Part shown: positions 17,654 to 28,311 of the stretch, piece after piece
Layout of the letters: each line of letters opens with the position of its first letter
Position numbering within the stretch: position 1 is the first letter of the stretch
Assembly: GCF_047276495.1 (NCBI RefSeq)
Contig: NZ_CP178543.1
Location: 6,572,001 to 6,636,000 of the forward strand
DNA length: 64,000 nucleotides
Reading direction: 5' to 3'
Source of the DNA: Capilliphycus salinus
GTDB taxonomy: Bacteria; Cyanobacteriota; Cyanobacteriia; Cyanobacteriales; Microcoleaceae
The notes under the pieces: model-generated
What the model saw: only the letters and a program-made list of their open reading frames with translations
The model's database searches: none
Told to the model about the DNA's origin: nothing
Translations under genes and position numbers: made by a program

Positions 17654-19066
17654 ATGAACGCAGAAAACGCTACAAAGACAAAGCGAGTCGAACGGGATAG
17701 CATGGGAGAAATTGAAGTTCCCGCAACTTCTTACTGGGGGGCGCAAACCCAGCGATCGCTCCGTTATTTTTCCATCGGAAATGATTGTATTCCTGTTGAA
17801 GTCATTAATGCCTTTTGCATCCTCAAAAAAGCCGCAGCATTAACCAACAAAGACTTAGGTAAACTTCCCGAAGACAAAGCAAAACTGATCGTACAAGCGG
17901 CCGAAGAAATTATCGCCGGAAAATTAGACGGAAACTTTCCCCTGCGGGTTTGGATGACCGGAAGCGGCACCCAATGCAATATGAATGTTAACGAAGTTAT
18001 TGCCAACCGAGCGATTGAAATCGCCGGGGGAAAAATGGGCAGTAAAACCCCAATTCACCCCAACGATCATGTCAATATGTCGCAATCTTCTAATGATACC
18101 TTTCCCACAGCAATGCACATCGCCGCAGCCATTGCCATTCATCAACAGTTAATTCCAAAAGTGCAAAAAATGCGGGAAGCGCTGCAAGCAAAATCCGAAG
18201 AATTTGTCGATATTGTTAAAATTGGTCGTACCCATTTACAGGATGCCGTTCCCCTGACTTTAGGACAAGAATTTTCCGGTTATGTCGCCCAACTCGATGC
18301 AAACCTAAAGCGAATTGAGAATATTTTACCCGATTTATATGAATTAGCCATTGGCGGCACCGCAGTCGGAACGGGATTAAATGCCGGGAAAGGATTTGCA
18401 GAAAAAGTCGCCCAATACATTAGTGAAATCACCAATTTACCCTTTGTTTCTGCCCCGAATAAATTTGCAGCAATGGCCGCCCATGATGCGGTTGTGATGG
18501 CGAGTGGAGCCTTAAAAACCCTGGCCTGTTCTTTAATGAAAATTGCCAACGATATTCGTTTTTTAGGGAGCGGTCCTCGCTGTGGTTTGGGAGAATTAAT
18601 CTTACCGGAAAATGAACCCGGTTCCTCAATTATGCCCGGAAAAGTTAACCCCACCCAATGCGAGGCCATGACGATGGTTGCCGCTCAAGTGATTGGCTAC
18701 GATACGGCGATTGGAGTGGCGGGGTCTCAAGGACATTTTGAGTTAAATGTCTTTAAACCGATGATGATTTTTAATCTGATTCAATCCATTAATATTCTAG
18801 CAGATAGCTGTAATAATTTTACCGATTTTCTGCTGGTCGATTTGCAAGCGAATACCGAAAGAATCAATCAATATCTCGAACAGTCGTTAATGTTAGTCAC
18901 CGCCTTAAACCCAAAAATTGGCTACGATAAAGCCGCAGAAGTTGCCCATATCGCCCATGAAAAAAATCTAACCTTAAAACAAGCTTGTTTAGAACTCGGT
19001 TATATTTCCGCCGAAGAATTCGATCAAATTGTCGATCCTCGGAAGATGGCTTATCCCGATGTTTAG
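17654..19066 (+). CDS. fumC: Fumarate hydratase class II
   Basis: 470 aa, full length. It interconverts fumarate and malate in the cytosol. The superfamily signature GSSIMPGKVNPTQCE is near residue 318, and the substrate-binding stretches GSGTQCNMNVNEV and SSNDTFPTAMH are intact. The final four bases overlap the convergent membrane-protein gene. Confidence 0.97.
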   Translation: MNAENATKTKRVERDSMGEIEVPATSYWGAQTQRSLRYFSIGNDCIPVEVINAFCILKKAAALTNKDLGKLPEDKAKLIVQAAEEIIAGKLDGNFPLRVWMTGSGTQCNMNVNEVIANRAIEIAGGKMGSKTPIHPNDHVNMSQSSNDTFPTAMHIAAAIAIHQQLIPKVQKMREALQAKSEEFVDIVKIGRTHLQDAVPLTLGQEFSGYVAQLDANLKRIENILPDLYELAIGGTAVGTGLNAGKGFAEKVAQYISEITNLPFVSAPNKFAAMAAHDAVVMASGALKTLACSLMKIANDIRFLGSGPRCGLGELILPENEPGSSIMPGKVNPTQCEAMTMVAAQVIGYDTAIGVAGSQGHFELNVFKPMMIFNLIQSINILADSCNNFTDFLLVDLQANTERINQYLEQSLMLVTALNPKIGYDKAAEVAHIAHEKNLTLKQACLELGYISAEEFDQIVDPRKMAYPDV

Positions 19067-19416
19067 TCCTTTTTAATCAAGGCTATAATCCTGGAAAACC
19101 AACGTTTTAGCCTTGCCAAAATTTTTTCAATATTGAGTATCAAGACAGCCGCTAAAATCAAAGCGGCTCCTTGAATGAGTTGTTTTTGAGTTTCCGAGAG
19201 TTCAACCTGTTTAAACCAAGTGTCAAAGATGAAATCTAATTTTCCCCCGACAATGGCAATCACACCCCCCACAAACCACAAAGTTAATAAACCAATCAGT
19301 AGAAAGAGCATTTCAGAAAAAGCCTCTTCCTTTCTCCCCGTTAAAATTTTAACTAACCAAGGAATTGTTAATAGAAACAACACAACCCAAAACAAAAGAA
19401 TAACTGAATTAGACAT
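19063..19416 (-). CDS. Small membrane protein, hypothetical
   Basis: 117 aa with three hydrophobic segments (about 5-25, 37-58, 82-98) and a basic C-terminal tail (LARLKRWFSRIIALIKKD). It overlaps the end of fumC by 4 bp on the opposite strand. No family recognised. Confidence 0.65.
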   Translation of the reverse strand: MSNSVILLFWVVLFLLTIPWLVKILTGRKEEAFSEMLFLLIGLLTLWFVGGVIAIVGGKLDFIFDTWFKQVELSETQKQLIQGAALILAAVLILNIEKILARLKRWFSRIIALIKKD

Positions 19417-19621
19417 AAATCATGATCAAAACGTTAATTTATAATAGCGTCAATTGGCTTACTTGGTCTGAACTCAAAATCTTGAAAACACTTGACAAGC
19501 TCTCAGCATTGGTGGCACAGCAACTCTTTTCTACAGTCTAGGTTAATATCAGAACAGCGAGCCAAACGACTCGCCGCAAGATAACAATAATTAGAGAAAA
19601 TCGAGATAATTTTTAACCCGC

Positions 19622-20899
19622 TTATTGTTCTCCAGAATTAGGTTTTTGCAAAGAGAGATTTTGCGGTTTTTCCTTTTGTTTAAGCGGATAAGATTTGAAT
19701 TTTTCCAAGGCTACAGTTGCGGCTCGCACAACAGCATAATTAGAATCCCGCAAAGCACGTTGTAAAAAGGGAATCACCTTTTCAGATTTAATCTCTCCCA
19801 ACGCTTTTACAGCATCTTGACGAACTTGAGGATTAGAATCTTGACTCAGTTTGGCTAAGGTGGGAATCGCTTGCTGAATCTCAGTTCTTAAACCATTTGT
19901 AGAGGCAATTTTACCCAATGCGATCGCCAACTGTTCGCGAACTCGATCATTTTGGTGTTGAGCATAACCCAACAGTTGCGGTATCGTTGAAAGTAAACCC
20001 GAATCTCCCCAATGATTAATCGTTTGAATGATATAAGTATCAATCGCTTCATTCCTCGGTAAATAAGCAGTTTTTTCCGGATCAGACATCACCACAGAAG
20101 GCGGATTTTCAACAGTAGAATTCTCCGCCTTCTCCTGCATCGAACGCACTAATTCATCCGTTCCCTGACGAATACTGACTCGATATCCTTGTTCTAAACC
20201 TGTAATTGCATTTTGAATTTGACTTTCTTGAGCCGCTTCTAAATTTTGGCGCAATTGTTGGATTTCAGTTTGATGTTGTTGTTCTAAAAAACCCATGCGA
20301 CTTTGAATTTCCGCTTGGGTCGTTTTGCTCTCTTGATTGAGTTGTTGGAGTTGAGTTTCATACAAGTTCATCGCTTCACCCATACCCCGAACTTGAGCCT
20401 TACTCACTTCTAACTGTTGGTTCATTTGTCTGAGTTGGGCTTCATAAGTCTTGAGATCTTGATTCATTTGTTGAACTTGCTGTTCGCTATCCACCAACTG
20501 TTGGTTAACTTCTCCCAGTTGCGTTTCATAGTTCTTCAAAGATTCATTCATCTCGTCGAGTTCCACATCTCGAACTTGAATTTGTTCGCCGAGTTGACGT
20601 CGTTCACTTGTTAATCTGTCTCGCCAAGATTCCTTCACCTCTTCGAGTTTTTGCTGATAGTAACGTTCGGCTTCTTCGCTTTGTTTTCTCAGTTCGGTTT
20701 CATATTCCAGTCGCAGAGATTCTACAGTCTCTTTAATCCGATTTTGATGTTGTCTCTCTAGCTGTTCAACTTGTTGGCGAATTTGGGTTTCATAGGCTCT
20801 TTTTTGACTTTTTAACCGTTTATCCCACCACCAAAAACCAACCCCGAAGCCGGCAAAAGCCGCAGCAATTAACATAATCGCTAGGTTGAGAAATTCCAT
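19622..20899 (-). CDS. Membrane-anchored coiled-coil protein with C-terminal HEAT repeats
   Basis: 425 aa. One N-terminal membrane helix (about 4-24, containing GFGVGFWWW) is followed by a long glutamine-rich coiled coil (about 27-255), a short linker, then PBS-lyase-type HEAT repeats (about 300-405; AIALGKIAS, DAVKALGEIKS, AATVALEKFKS). The layout suggests a membrane-tethered cytoplasmic scaffold. It lies upstream of, and divergent from, the large helicase locus, with 349 bp between. Function unknown. Confidence 0.8.
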   Translation of the reverse strand: MEFLNLAIMLIAAAFAGFGVGFWWWDKRLKSQKRAYETQIRQQVEQLERQHQNRIKETVESLRLEYETELRKQSEEAERYYQQKLEEVKESWRDRLTSERRQLGEQIQVRDVELDEMNESLKNYETQLGEVNQQLVDSEQQVQQMNQDLKTYEAQLRQMNQQLEVSKAQVRGMGEAMNLYETQLQQLNQESKTTQAEIQSRMGFLEQQHQTEIQQLRQNLEAAQESQIQNAITGLEQGYRVSIRQGTDELVRSMQEKAENSTVENPPSVVMSDPEKTAYLPRNEAIDTYIIQTINHWGDSGLLSTIPQLLGYAQHQNDRVREQLAIALGKIASTNGLRTEIQQAIPTLAKLSQDSNPQVRQDAVKALGEIKSEKVIPFLQRALRDSNYAVVRAATVALEKFKSYPLKQKEKPQNLSLQKPNSGEQ

Positions 20900-21248
20900 A
20901 TCTGCCTCCCTGTTGACAATAAGTCATTATAATAATAATCTGGCGTTACTTTTGCATCAATTTATTCAATTAAACCGGTGCAGGCATGGACGTTCCATTG
21001 AAACCCCTGACTCTTGGGCAATTTCCCCTCTTTTGCTTTTCTTCTACCAGGGGATTGACAAGCTAGAATCACTGTAATAAAATCAAGCGTTAGATACCAT
21101 TCTCTTGGGTTGGGTCAACTCAAGCAGAGTGAAGCTGTCTGAACAGGCAGAATAAAGGAGACCCCAAAAAATGACAGATTCAAATGAGGGTGCGTCCCTA
21201 CAGGCTTCGCAGCAGCAAGCGTAGCTCGATCTTGCACTGTTAGTTAGT
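20900..21248. other. Divergent intergenic region upstream of the large two-gene locus
   Basis: About 350 bp. It contains a fragment of a dispersed palindromic sequence near 21198-21228 (CTTCGCAGCAGCAAGCGTAG) of the type scattered in cyanobacterial genomes. An in-frame stop at 21222 fixes the earliest possible start of the downstream gene. No promoter could be assigned. Confidence 0.5.
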
Positions 21249-24200
21249 TTGCTCGAAAAAGCGATCGCCGTCAATTCCCAAAGTTCAGGACTTTCTGACA
21301 ATCCTAAACAACGGCCCCTATTTTACTACGATCAAGACAAAAAACGATTGAGAATCTGCACCTCGGGCGTACTGTTGCGGCTATTTTTCCTAAAAGAATT
21401 TAAGTCACAAGATAGTAATTTTGTCTTTGTCAAAGATTTCGATCCCCCCGGATATGGCTTTGTGAGTCGCATTGGGGGTCAACTCAGCGAAGGAAACGAA
21501 CAACGACTTCCCAACGCGGTTGATGAACTGCGAGAGAGCATTTTAGAAGCTTTAAAAAACGCACTTCCCTCCGATGTGAAGTTAGAAGATTTTCTGATTG
21601 ATAATGTCGAAGAAGAGTTGCAGAAACTAGCGAAACGGGTTAATGGATTTTTTCCGTCGGGAATCAATCAGGCGAATTTAATTCCCCTAGCTTTTGACGA
21701 ACGCAGCCAAGCCAAAAGCGATCGCGGAGTTGAAGTTGCGAAAATTATTTCCGCAGTAGAACGCATTGATAGCAGTAATTATTTTAAGCGAATGTGCGAC
21801 GCGATCGCCCACGAACTCGAAACCAATCGAGGTGCAGATGAAGATGAAATTGACGAAGCGATCGCCAGTTTAGAAGCGGAATATAACCGAGTTGAAAGTC
21901 AAATTAAACGCTTTATCGAATTTCTTGACGATGAGGCTTTATCGCGGGTTCGTTTAAATATTACGTCTAGAATTATGGAGGCGATCGCGAACAAAGCCAA
22001 AGACAGTCAAGACCACAATAAACAAATTTTAGCAGAATATATTCAACGAATCAAGCACTTTGTTGAAATTGTCAAAGATCAAGGATTAACACTCAATCTC
22101 ACCGCCCATTATGGATCGAGGGCGGAAATCAATTTTCTCGATTATATTAACAGTGCTAGATTCTTCTCTTGTCTGGCTGTTTGGCCGGAATGGAAAACCC
22201 AAATTTTTGAAAATAGACAAGCTAACTCAGACTCGACAGATAGTAATATTATTCGCGAAATTAGCTATCGTTTTCGGATCAATGGAAACAATCCAGAGCG
22301 AGGAAAATCTGCCTTTATCGCCCGCTTAGAGAAAATCCAAGAAGATTTATTACAACCAGAGAACCTCTCACCCTATCGGCTCAGAAATTGCTTTGCAGAA
22401 CTCTTTTTTCTGTCCGTTGTTGTTCCCATTGATAACCAAAGTTCAACCTCTGAGGAGGTTGATCAAGAAATGCAAGAACTGGTTGAGAAAATTGAAGAGA
22501 TCCCCAGAGAGAAAATCGAGCAAGAAATGCAAGCACTGGTCAATCAAATTGAAGAGACCCCCCGAGAAAAAATCGATGATTTTATTCAAAAACTGATTGC
22601 TCGTGAGAGTTCAATGAATAAAATTGCAACGGCTTTAATCAGCATTATCAAAAGCAAAGGGGAACAAATTATCTCAGAGGTTTACCGTCAAACCGCCACG
22701 CAATTTATTTGTTTAAAAAAGGGAATTGTAGATTGGAATAGACTGGAAGGAGCAGAAGCCGGAACCCCAGATTTATTAGCAAGGTCAACCTCACCAGAAC
22801 AGGATAAAATCGCTTGGTTACAACAAATCGAAATCGCCGAAAATCCGTCATCGATTGCCAATCTTCTGTTTTCAATTAAAGTAGAGACTGAATTATTAGA
22901 ACGAAATTTAGTGACCATCAAAGATCAGGAAACATCTGTAAAGATTCAACGGTGTTTACCCGAAAAATTATTACAGGTGATTTTTGTTCCTTGTGAGTAC
23001 ACTAAAAACCAAACTAAAGCGGGCCAATATCAATATTGTCAGAGTGTTAAAAATGCTGTAGGATGGGCTTTACCCAAAGCCATTCAAATAGAATATGAAA
23101 CTCGAACGTTACAAAAAAGAGATTCAAGAAACACAAACGAACAAGGAAAACAACTACATTCAGCCGCAGTAACCGCCTTTGCAGTTTTAATTTACACTTG
23201 TTTGTGGTGTATCATTAAAGAACTCAAAGACACCGAAAACTTATCCTTTACCACCTCAATTCTAAGACTACAACAAAGCCAAGAAAATGATGATAAAAGC
23301 GGCGAACAATATATCTATGCTGCGGCTCAAGCCCTGGAGTCCTTGTTGGCTCAAGATAATCCCACACGAATGCAGGGGCTAGTCTTACAAAACCTGACAA
23401 AGAACAATGCAAGCTATGTCAAAAAAGGAGTATTCACCGCCTTATTTAGTGCATTTCCCATCGCTATTTCTACTCCAGAAAAACCCGCCGTCTCCAAACT
23501 GGGTTTAATTTCTTATAAAAGTCGCCCCTGCGATGAAAGTGCAAAAAATCCGCAAAAAAATGATATAATTTCAAGTCAAAGCTACATCGCCACCGCTATC
23601 GAAAAACCCTTCGATGGTTACGAACTCAAAGCCGAACGAACGCAATCTGATATTGTTTCTACAGAAGAAGAACTCCGCGAACAGCGACTCATTAAAGAAG
23701 AAGTCGCCTATCTGGAAAAACAAGGCTGCAAACATATTATTTTATTAGGTCACAGTTACCGAAGTCGTCGGATTAACAAAACAGCCGACTATAACACCCC
23801 TTTAGCGGATACAAACTTCCTGCAAACACTTTACCAAGATTTCCCCGATTTAACGATTTATACCCTGCTGCGAGATGTCTTTCCAGGAACAAGAATGCGA
23901 CAACGTTTGACCTCTCAAGAAGCCGCTTTTGAAATTTTACGAGCCAGCGATCACACCTATTTTTCTGAGCAGATTAATGAAATGGGGTTACGCGATATTA
24001 TTCCGGTTTATAGCTTTGCAACGCTATTTGCGATAGAAACCCGAGACCAACAAAGACCACAATCGGGATTTTGTGTTTATTTTCTGCTTTCCGATTCTCG
24101 CCTTAGTAATATTAATTGGACGGAAAAATCACGTCAACATTTAATCAATCCCGAACAAAATTCAAGCGTTCATCCTTGCTTATTAACTGTATTGCGAGGA

Positions 24201-24407
24201 CTGCATTTTATTGAAGCCGAACGGGGTGTACAAAGTCAACAATATATTCCCGTTCTTGACCCTTTTAGTTGGATTTCTCCGAACACCGTTGAAGCCGCAG
24301 GAGAAGTCAAAATTTTACACTCTCGTCGCCAAGGAAAAGTATTATTAAGTTATCCAGCGATACTCACTCGAATGGCTCAGGTACTTCGTCGGAGGACCAA
24401 CCCATGA
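21249..24407 (+). CDS. Large protein of unknown family, partner of helicase-like gene
   Basis: 1,052 aa if TTG 21249 is the start; an in-frame stop at 21222 prevents a longer N-terminus and no ATG lies nearby, so the true start is uncertain and there is no clear Shine-Dalgarno. The N-terminal part is soluble and helical, with a charged repeat near 400-445 (EEIPREKIEQEMQALV, duplicated). The C-terminal third is alpha/beta-like: KLGLISYKSRPCDES near residue 757, then KHIILLGHSYRSRRIN near 834, then LLTVLRGLHFIEAERG near 980. The order of strands recalls a Rossmann- or RNase H-like fold, but that is speculation. Its TGA overlaps the ATG of the helicase-like gene (ATGA), so the two are translationally coupled. 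Function unknown. Confidence 0.8.
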   Translation: MLEKAIAVNSQSSGLSDNPKQRPLFYYDQDKKRLRICTSGVLLRLFFLKEFKSQDSNFVFVKDFDPPGYGFVSRIGGQLSEGNEQRLPNAVDELRESILEALKNALPSDVKLEDFLIDNVEEELQKLAKRVNGFFPSGINQANLIPLAFDERSQAKSDRGVEVAKIISAVERIDSSNYFKRMCDAIAHELETNRGADEDEIDEAIASLEAEYNRVESQIKRFIEFLDDEALSRVRLNITSRIMEAIANKAKDSQDHNKQILAEYIQRIKHFVEIVKDQGLTLNLTAHYGSRAEINFLDYINSARFFSCLAVWPEWKTQIFENRQANSDSTDSNIIREISYRFRINGNNPERGKSAFIARLEKIQEDLLQPENLSPYRLRNCFAELFFLSVVVPIDNQSSTSEEVDQEMQELVEKIEEIPREKIEQEMQALVNQIEETPREKIDDFIQKLIARESSMNKIATALISIIKSKGEQIISEVYRQTATQFICLKKGIVDWNRLEGAEAGTPDLLARSTSPEQDKIAWLQQIEIAENPSSIANLLFSIKVETELLERNLVTIKDQETSVKIQRCLPEKLLQVIFVPCEYTKNQTKAGQYQYCQSVKNAVGWALPKAIQIEYETRTLQKRDSRNTNEQGKQLHSAAVTAFAVLIYTCLWCIIKELKDTENLSFTTSILRLQQSQENDDKSGEQYIYAAAQALESLLAQDNPTRMQGLVLQNLTKNNASYVKKGVFTALFSAFPIAISTPEKPAVSKLGLISYKSRPCDESAKNPQKNDIISSQSYIATAIEKPFDGYELKAERTQSDIVSTEEELREQRLIKEEVAYLEKQGCKHIILLGHSYRSRRINKTADYNTPLADTNFLQTLYQDFPDLTIYTLLRDVFPGTRMRQRLTSQEAAFEILRASDHTYFSEQINEMGLRDIIPVYSFATLFAIETRDQQRPQSGFCVYFLLSDSRLSNINWTEKSRQHLINPEQNSSVHPCLLTVLRGLHFIEAERGVQSQQYIPVLDPFSWISPNTVEAAGEVKILHSRRQGKVLLSYPAILTRMAQVLRRRTNP

Positions 24408-27400
24408 ATAGTAATTTAGAATTAGAACAAACTCAAATTTGGGGGCGAGTTTTTGAAATCGCCGTACAACGCGGTGTCCTCGCTCATTTACTGCATAGTT
24501 ATTCTTTAAACGAAGAACATCCCCAACTCGAACCTTGGCGAAAAGTTAGTATTAACAAACTCAGTAAACACCTCATTCAAGCTTTTAAAAATACGACAAC
24601 CTTACCTGTTCACGATAATTCTGTTGAAGAACGGGTTCAGGAATATTTACGTCATTTATTGATTTTAGGGTACGGTTTAGGGTGGACTAGCTTACGAGAA
24701 TGTCTGAATCATTATAAACCCTCTCGCTCGATGAAATTAGAGGCGTTTTGGTGTCCTTTAACCTTACCCGGAGAAACGGATAATAGAGAGTTGGAACCCA
24801 AGAAAACGGCTGAGGAATTTTATCAAGCCTTTAACCTTTTAGATTATATTGATTCGTCTATAGTGACTCAGGGACAGCCAGGAAGAGCCGACTTTTTACT
24901 CTGGCTATCTCCAACGGAAGAACAGCTAAAAAAACGTCAACCCCCGGAAGATTTTATTCTCTGTTTTGAGTTTTCTTTTAACGCTCCTTTGGAATTAAAA
25001 AACTTTCGTTTGGAAACCTCTCACTGTGAAGAAATAAACCGCTACGCCCGTTATCTGGATGCCCGGGGAAGTTTTTCGCGTATTTGTGCAGAAGTTCAAG
25101 GCGATCAACTGCAAGTGAGTTCTAAATTAAAAGAGTATCTTTTTGTGTTTAGTGGGAAAGATAAACCCCTTTATAAATTGTCTCAAGCTGCTTCCTATAC
25201 GCATAAATTAGTTGAATTACTGCAAAAGAAAAAGCGGTTACAAAACTCTTGTCTGGCTCGATCAATGGCGATAACATCAAACGGGGTAGAAAGTTTATCG
25301 GCTCATTTTAATTCGGAGAATAACCCCCAAGTTCAGTTAATGAAATCTTTGGGTGAAGCTTATGAACATCTCATCAAACAGAAAACTCCAGAAAATTTTA
25401 ACGCTGAAATTAAAGTCGTTTTTAATACACTTTTAAACTCTTTACCGCCAGCTTTAAAAAAGCAAGCAAAAAGATATTTTAAGCAAACTGACAGCTTTGA
25501 TAAACATTTAAGCATGGATTTTTCAGAGACAGTTGAAGACTTCTTTCAACCCATGCAAACCTTTGACAGACAAGATATTTTAGAAGCGATTGAAGAAACA
25601 GAAAAGCTGCAAGCTTACTTTCAAACCTCTCCCCGTTCGGCGATTGAACCCTATTTAACTCAACCCAGTTTAACGCTTAGAGATGCTCATAAATCGGCGA
25701 TAAAAGCGGGTTTATATTCGGCAATATCTGGGCGATTAAATGTTATCGCTTTGGAAGGAAATCCGGGAATTGGGAAAACTGCTTCGGTTGTCTCTTTTCT
25801 GAAAGAACAAAAGGACGGATTTTTATTTTTATATGCGAGTCCTCGCGTGGTAATTAACCAAAATGTTACCCAAGATTTAGCCCAAGAACAGGGTAAAAAA
25901 ACCGGAATATTAACAGTAACAACTAACTCTTTGCTCATTGGTTCGGCTAAAACATACTACGAGGAAAAAATAGCCCTTCAAGAACAAAAACCGAAAAAGA
26001 TTGATGGTCTTGTTGTTGTCAATGGAGTTGATCATTTACAACATCCAGTCAAAAGTAGTATTCTTTTTATTAATCCCCAACAAGAAGAAGAGATTAATAA
26101 TGATCTCGCCAGAAGTCAACGTTATAAAAAATCTCTGAATGAACGGGATGAGCTAGTGAATACGAAAATAAATCCTGGAGTTTTACGAACTCTCGCAACT
26201 GGAACTCGTCATTTATTAGAAAAAAATCCCCAAGTTCAACAAGTTGTTTTAACCGTAGCGACGCAAGGTTATCGAAATTTAAGTCAAGGGACGACAATTG
26301 AAGCGTTAAGCAACTTATTTCGCAACCGTGTTAATACTCAACCCGGAATTAATGAACGTCTAGAATTTGCCAAACGGGTTCCGACAATTATTGTGATGAT
26401 AGATGAAGTGGCGGGGGATGGAGCCGGAGCATTATTTGTTAATGAAATCGCAAAATGGTTGCAAGAACAGTTTCTTCTACCTTTTAAAGATTCACCGTTT
26501 CGGGTAATTTTAATTATTGCTGATGCGTCTTTAAGTAATGAAATTGTTCTCAAGAATTTTCTAGAAGCGGGTAAGCGGGTTCCCGATAAAGTTTTGATCA
26601 GTCCGAGCCGAGGTAAAGAGGCGTTTCGGGTAACGGAAACTGAATTAAAAATTGGGGGAAATAAACACTCTGCCCTACATATTATGACCAACAGTTATCC
26701 GGCGACAGAATTAACGATTGATTATAGTATTCGTTTGTCGTTAATTACTCCCGAATTAACTTCTGATGGCAAGCCGCAAAGTATTAAATCAGCCATTCGT
26801 CAACAAAGTGAATCCGTTCTTTTGAATAATGCTTGGCAAGAAATAAAAAAAGGGTTAAAAAATAACGCTCAACAAATTATATTTTTTGCTCAAGATAAGG
26901 CATTTTTACGCAAACTGAGAGAAATGTTAACCGAGGGAGATAAACGGTTATTTTTAAAAAAAGATGATGTTCAAGTGATAGACCAAAGTGTTTTACCCCG
27001 TGAACGCCTGCGGTTAGTTACCGAACCCCAACGGGATAACGTGAAAGTCTTTTTAATGACATCTTCCGGGGCGAGGGGGGTTTCTTTTCCGAAAGCCGAT
27101 TGGATTATTGCCTCTTTTCCTCGTTTTAGTGTTGAAGCTTCGTTGATGGAAATTGCCCAGTTAATTTATCGGGGGCGGGGACAATATACCCATCCAGAAA
27201 CGGGTGAAAAATGCTCCGGTGAAAATATTCCTCGGCGGCTCGTTTTGCTGATTAATGACTTTTTTATTCCCAGTGAAACCGTCGATCAAGAGCGTCAATG
27301 GTTGCGTCAATCCAGCGATTTATTAACGTTATTATTAATGCTGCGTTCGACCATTTTGACTCGAATAAAAGGGGATGCAGGACTGCGAAAACAACGGTTG

Positions 27401-28282
27401 GCTTTTGTTCCCGTTGGTCGCATTGGCGATGAGGAGTTAATTCAGTTAATCTCTGATGATATTCAACAGTTTTTGCAAGAAGCTAATGTTTTTGTTAACG
27501 ATAGTAGCTATCCTTCTGAATTCAAGGGACTGGTGAAAAAGGGTCAACAATTCGTAGAAGACTTGTTTAAAGATTTTAGATTATCAGGACGAACGACTAA
27601 AAAAGATCGGGTTTCCTACGCCAATTATCCGACCCTTGAAGCATTGGTTAAAACCGTTTCTCGTCCCTCAAGTCCCCTTTTACCGAAAGTCAATGACACA
27701 ACCAAGATTCCTGATTATCTCACTTGTTTGGGGGCGTTTTGGTGGGAAGATTGGGGCGATCGCCAAATTCAAGAAAAATACAGTTTCTCCGAGTCTCAAG
27801 CCAAAATTCGCGAAGCGAGAAAGCAATTAATGGGGATATTAAATCAAATAGCTGAGTGTCAAAAAATCCCGAGAAAACTGCGTGACCCCGCTCGCGATAT
27901 CCATAAAATTTTACTTCGTGAAAATAACGCAGAATGGCGAGAATATTCTATAATAGAAGAGATTAAATCCAACGATGTGATGATTGCCTTACCCCTGGAT
28001 TATCCCCAATTTTGGAAACCCCCTTTCAATAGCGATGGGGTTGAAAGAAAACAGGAATTCGTTGACCCGCAAACCTGGCGAAATGCTTTGGGACGGACAT
28101 TAACCCCGCAAGGGTCTGTAATACCTATAATTGCCAAATACCAGGATTTTCCTTGGGCTGCGGTGGCTAGCCGACATTCGATTTCTTCGTTAGAATTAGC
28201 GTTTAATAACCGCTATTTTATGGCGTCTTCGGAGTTGAATTTGCTCAACACCATTTTATTAGAAGACCCGGAAGAAAGCTGA
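24404..28282 (+). CDS. SF2-helicase-like NTPase with extended N- and C-terminal regions
   Basis: 1,292 aa. Helicase motifs in order: Walker A GNPGIGKT near residue 452, Ia-like YASPRVV, motif II MIDEVAGD near 665, motif III-like IIADAS near 705, IV-like IIFFAQD, motif V SSGARGVSFP near 886, and motif VI QLIYRGRG near 920. About 200 residues separate motifs I and II, more than usual. The N-terminal 270 residues include GRADFLLWL followed by FILCFEFSFN, which could be a degenerate PD-(D/E)xK nuclease core lacking the lysine; this is weak. It overlaps the preceding 1,052-aa gene by 4 bp. Probably an ATP-driven nucleic-acid translocase of an uncharacterised two-gene system, possibly defensive. 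Confidence 0.8.
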   Translation: MNSNLELEQTQIWGRVFEIAVQRGVLAHLLHSYSLNEEHPQLEPWRKVSINKLSKHLIQAFKNTTTLPVHDNSVEERVQEYLRHLLILGYGLGWTSLRECLNHYKPSRSMKLEAFWCPLTLPGETDNRELEPKKTAEEFYQAFNLLDYIDSSIVTQGQPGRADFLLWLSPTEEQLKKRQPPEDFILCFEFSFNAPLELKNFRLETSHCEEINRYARYLDARGSFSRICAEVQGDQLQVSSKLKEYLFVFSGKDKPLYKLSQAASYTHKLVELLQKKKRLQNSCLARSMAITSNGVESLSAHFNSENNPQVQLMKSLGEAYEHLIKQKTPENFNAEIKVVFNTLLNSLPPALKKQAKRYFKQTDSFDKHLSMDFSETVEDFFQPMQTFDRQDILEAIEETEKLQAYFQTSPRSAIEPYLTQPSLTLRDAHKSAIKAGLYSAISGRLNVIALEGNPGIGKTASVVSFLKEQKDGFLFLYASPRVVINQNVTQDLAQEQGKKTGILTVTTNSLLIGSAKTYYEEKIALQEQKPKKIDGLVVVNGVDHLQHPVKSSILFINPQQEEEINNDLARSQRYKKSLNERDELVNTKINPGVLRTLATGTRHLLEKNPQVQQVVLTVATQGYRNLSQGTTIEALSNLFRNRVNTQPGINERLEFAKRVPTIIVMIDEVAGDGAGALFVNEIAKWLQEQFLLPFKDSPFRVILIIADASLSNEIVLKNFLEAGKRVPDKVLISPSRGKEAFRVTETELKIGGNKHSALHIMTNSYPATELTIDYSIRLSLITPELTSDGKPQSIKSAIRQQSESVLLNNAWQEIKKGLKNNAQQIIFFAQDKAFLRKLREMLTEGDKRLFLKKDDVQVIDQSVLPRERLRLVTEPQRDNVKVFLMTSSGARGVSFPKADWIIASFPRFSVEASLMEIAQLIYRGRGQYTHPETGEKCSGENIPRRLVLLINDFFIPSETVDQERQWLRQSSDLLTLLLMLRSTILTRIKGDAGLRKQRLAFVPVGRIGDEELIQLISDDIQQFLQEANVFVNDSSYPSEFKGLVKKGQQFVEDLFKDFRLSGRTTKKDRVSYANYPTLEALVKTVSRPSSPLLPKVNDTTKIPDYLTCLGAFWWEDWGDRQIQEKYSFSESQAKIREARKQLMGILNQIAECQKIPRKLRDPARDIHKILLRENNAEWREYSIIEEIKSNDVMIALPLDYPQFWKPPFNSDGVERKQEFVDPQTWRNALGRTLTPQGSVIPIIAKYQDFPWAAVASRHSISSLELAFNNRYFMASSELNLLNTILLEDPEES

Positions 28283-28311
28283 TTCATTGATTACAATAAA
28301 TCTCGATTATT

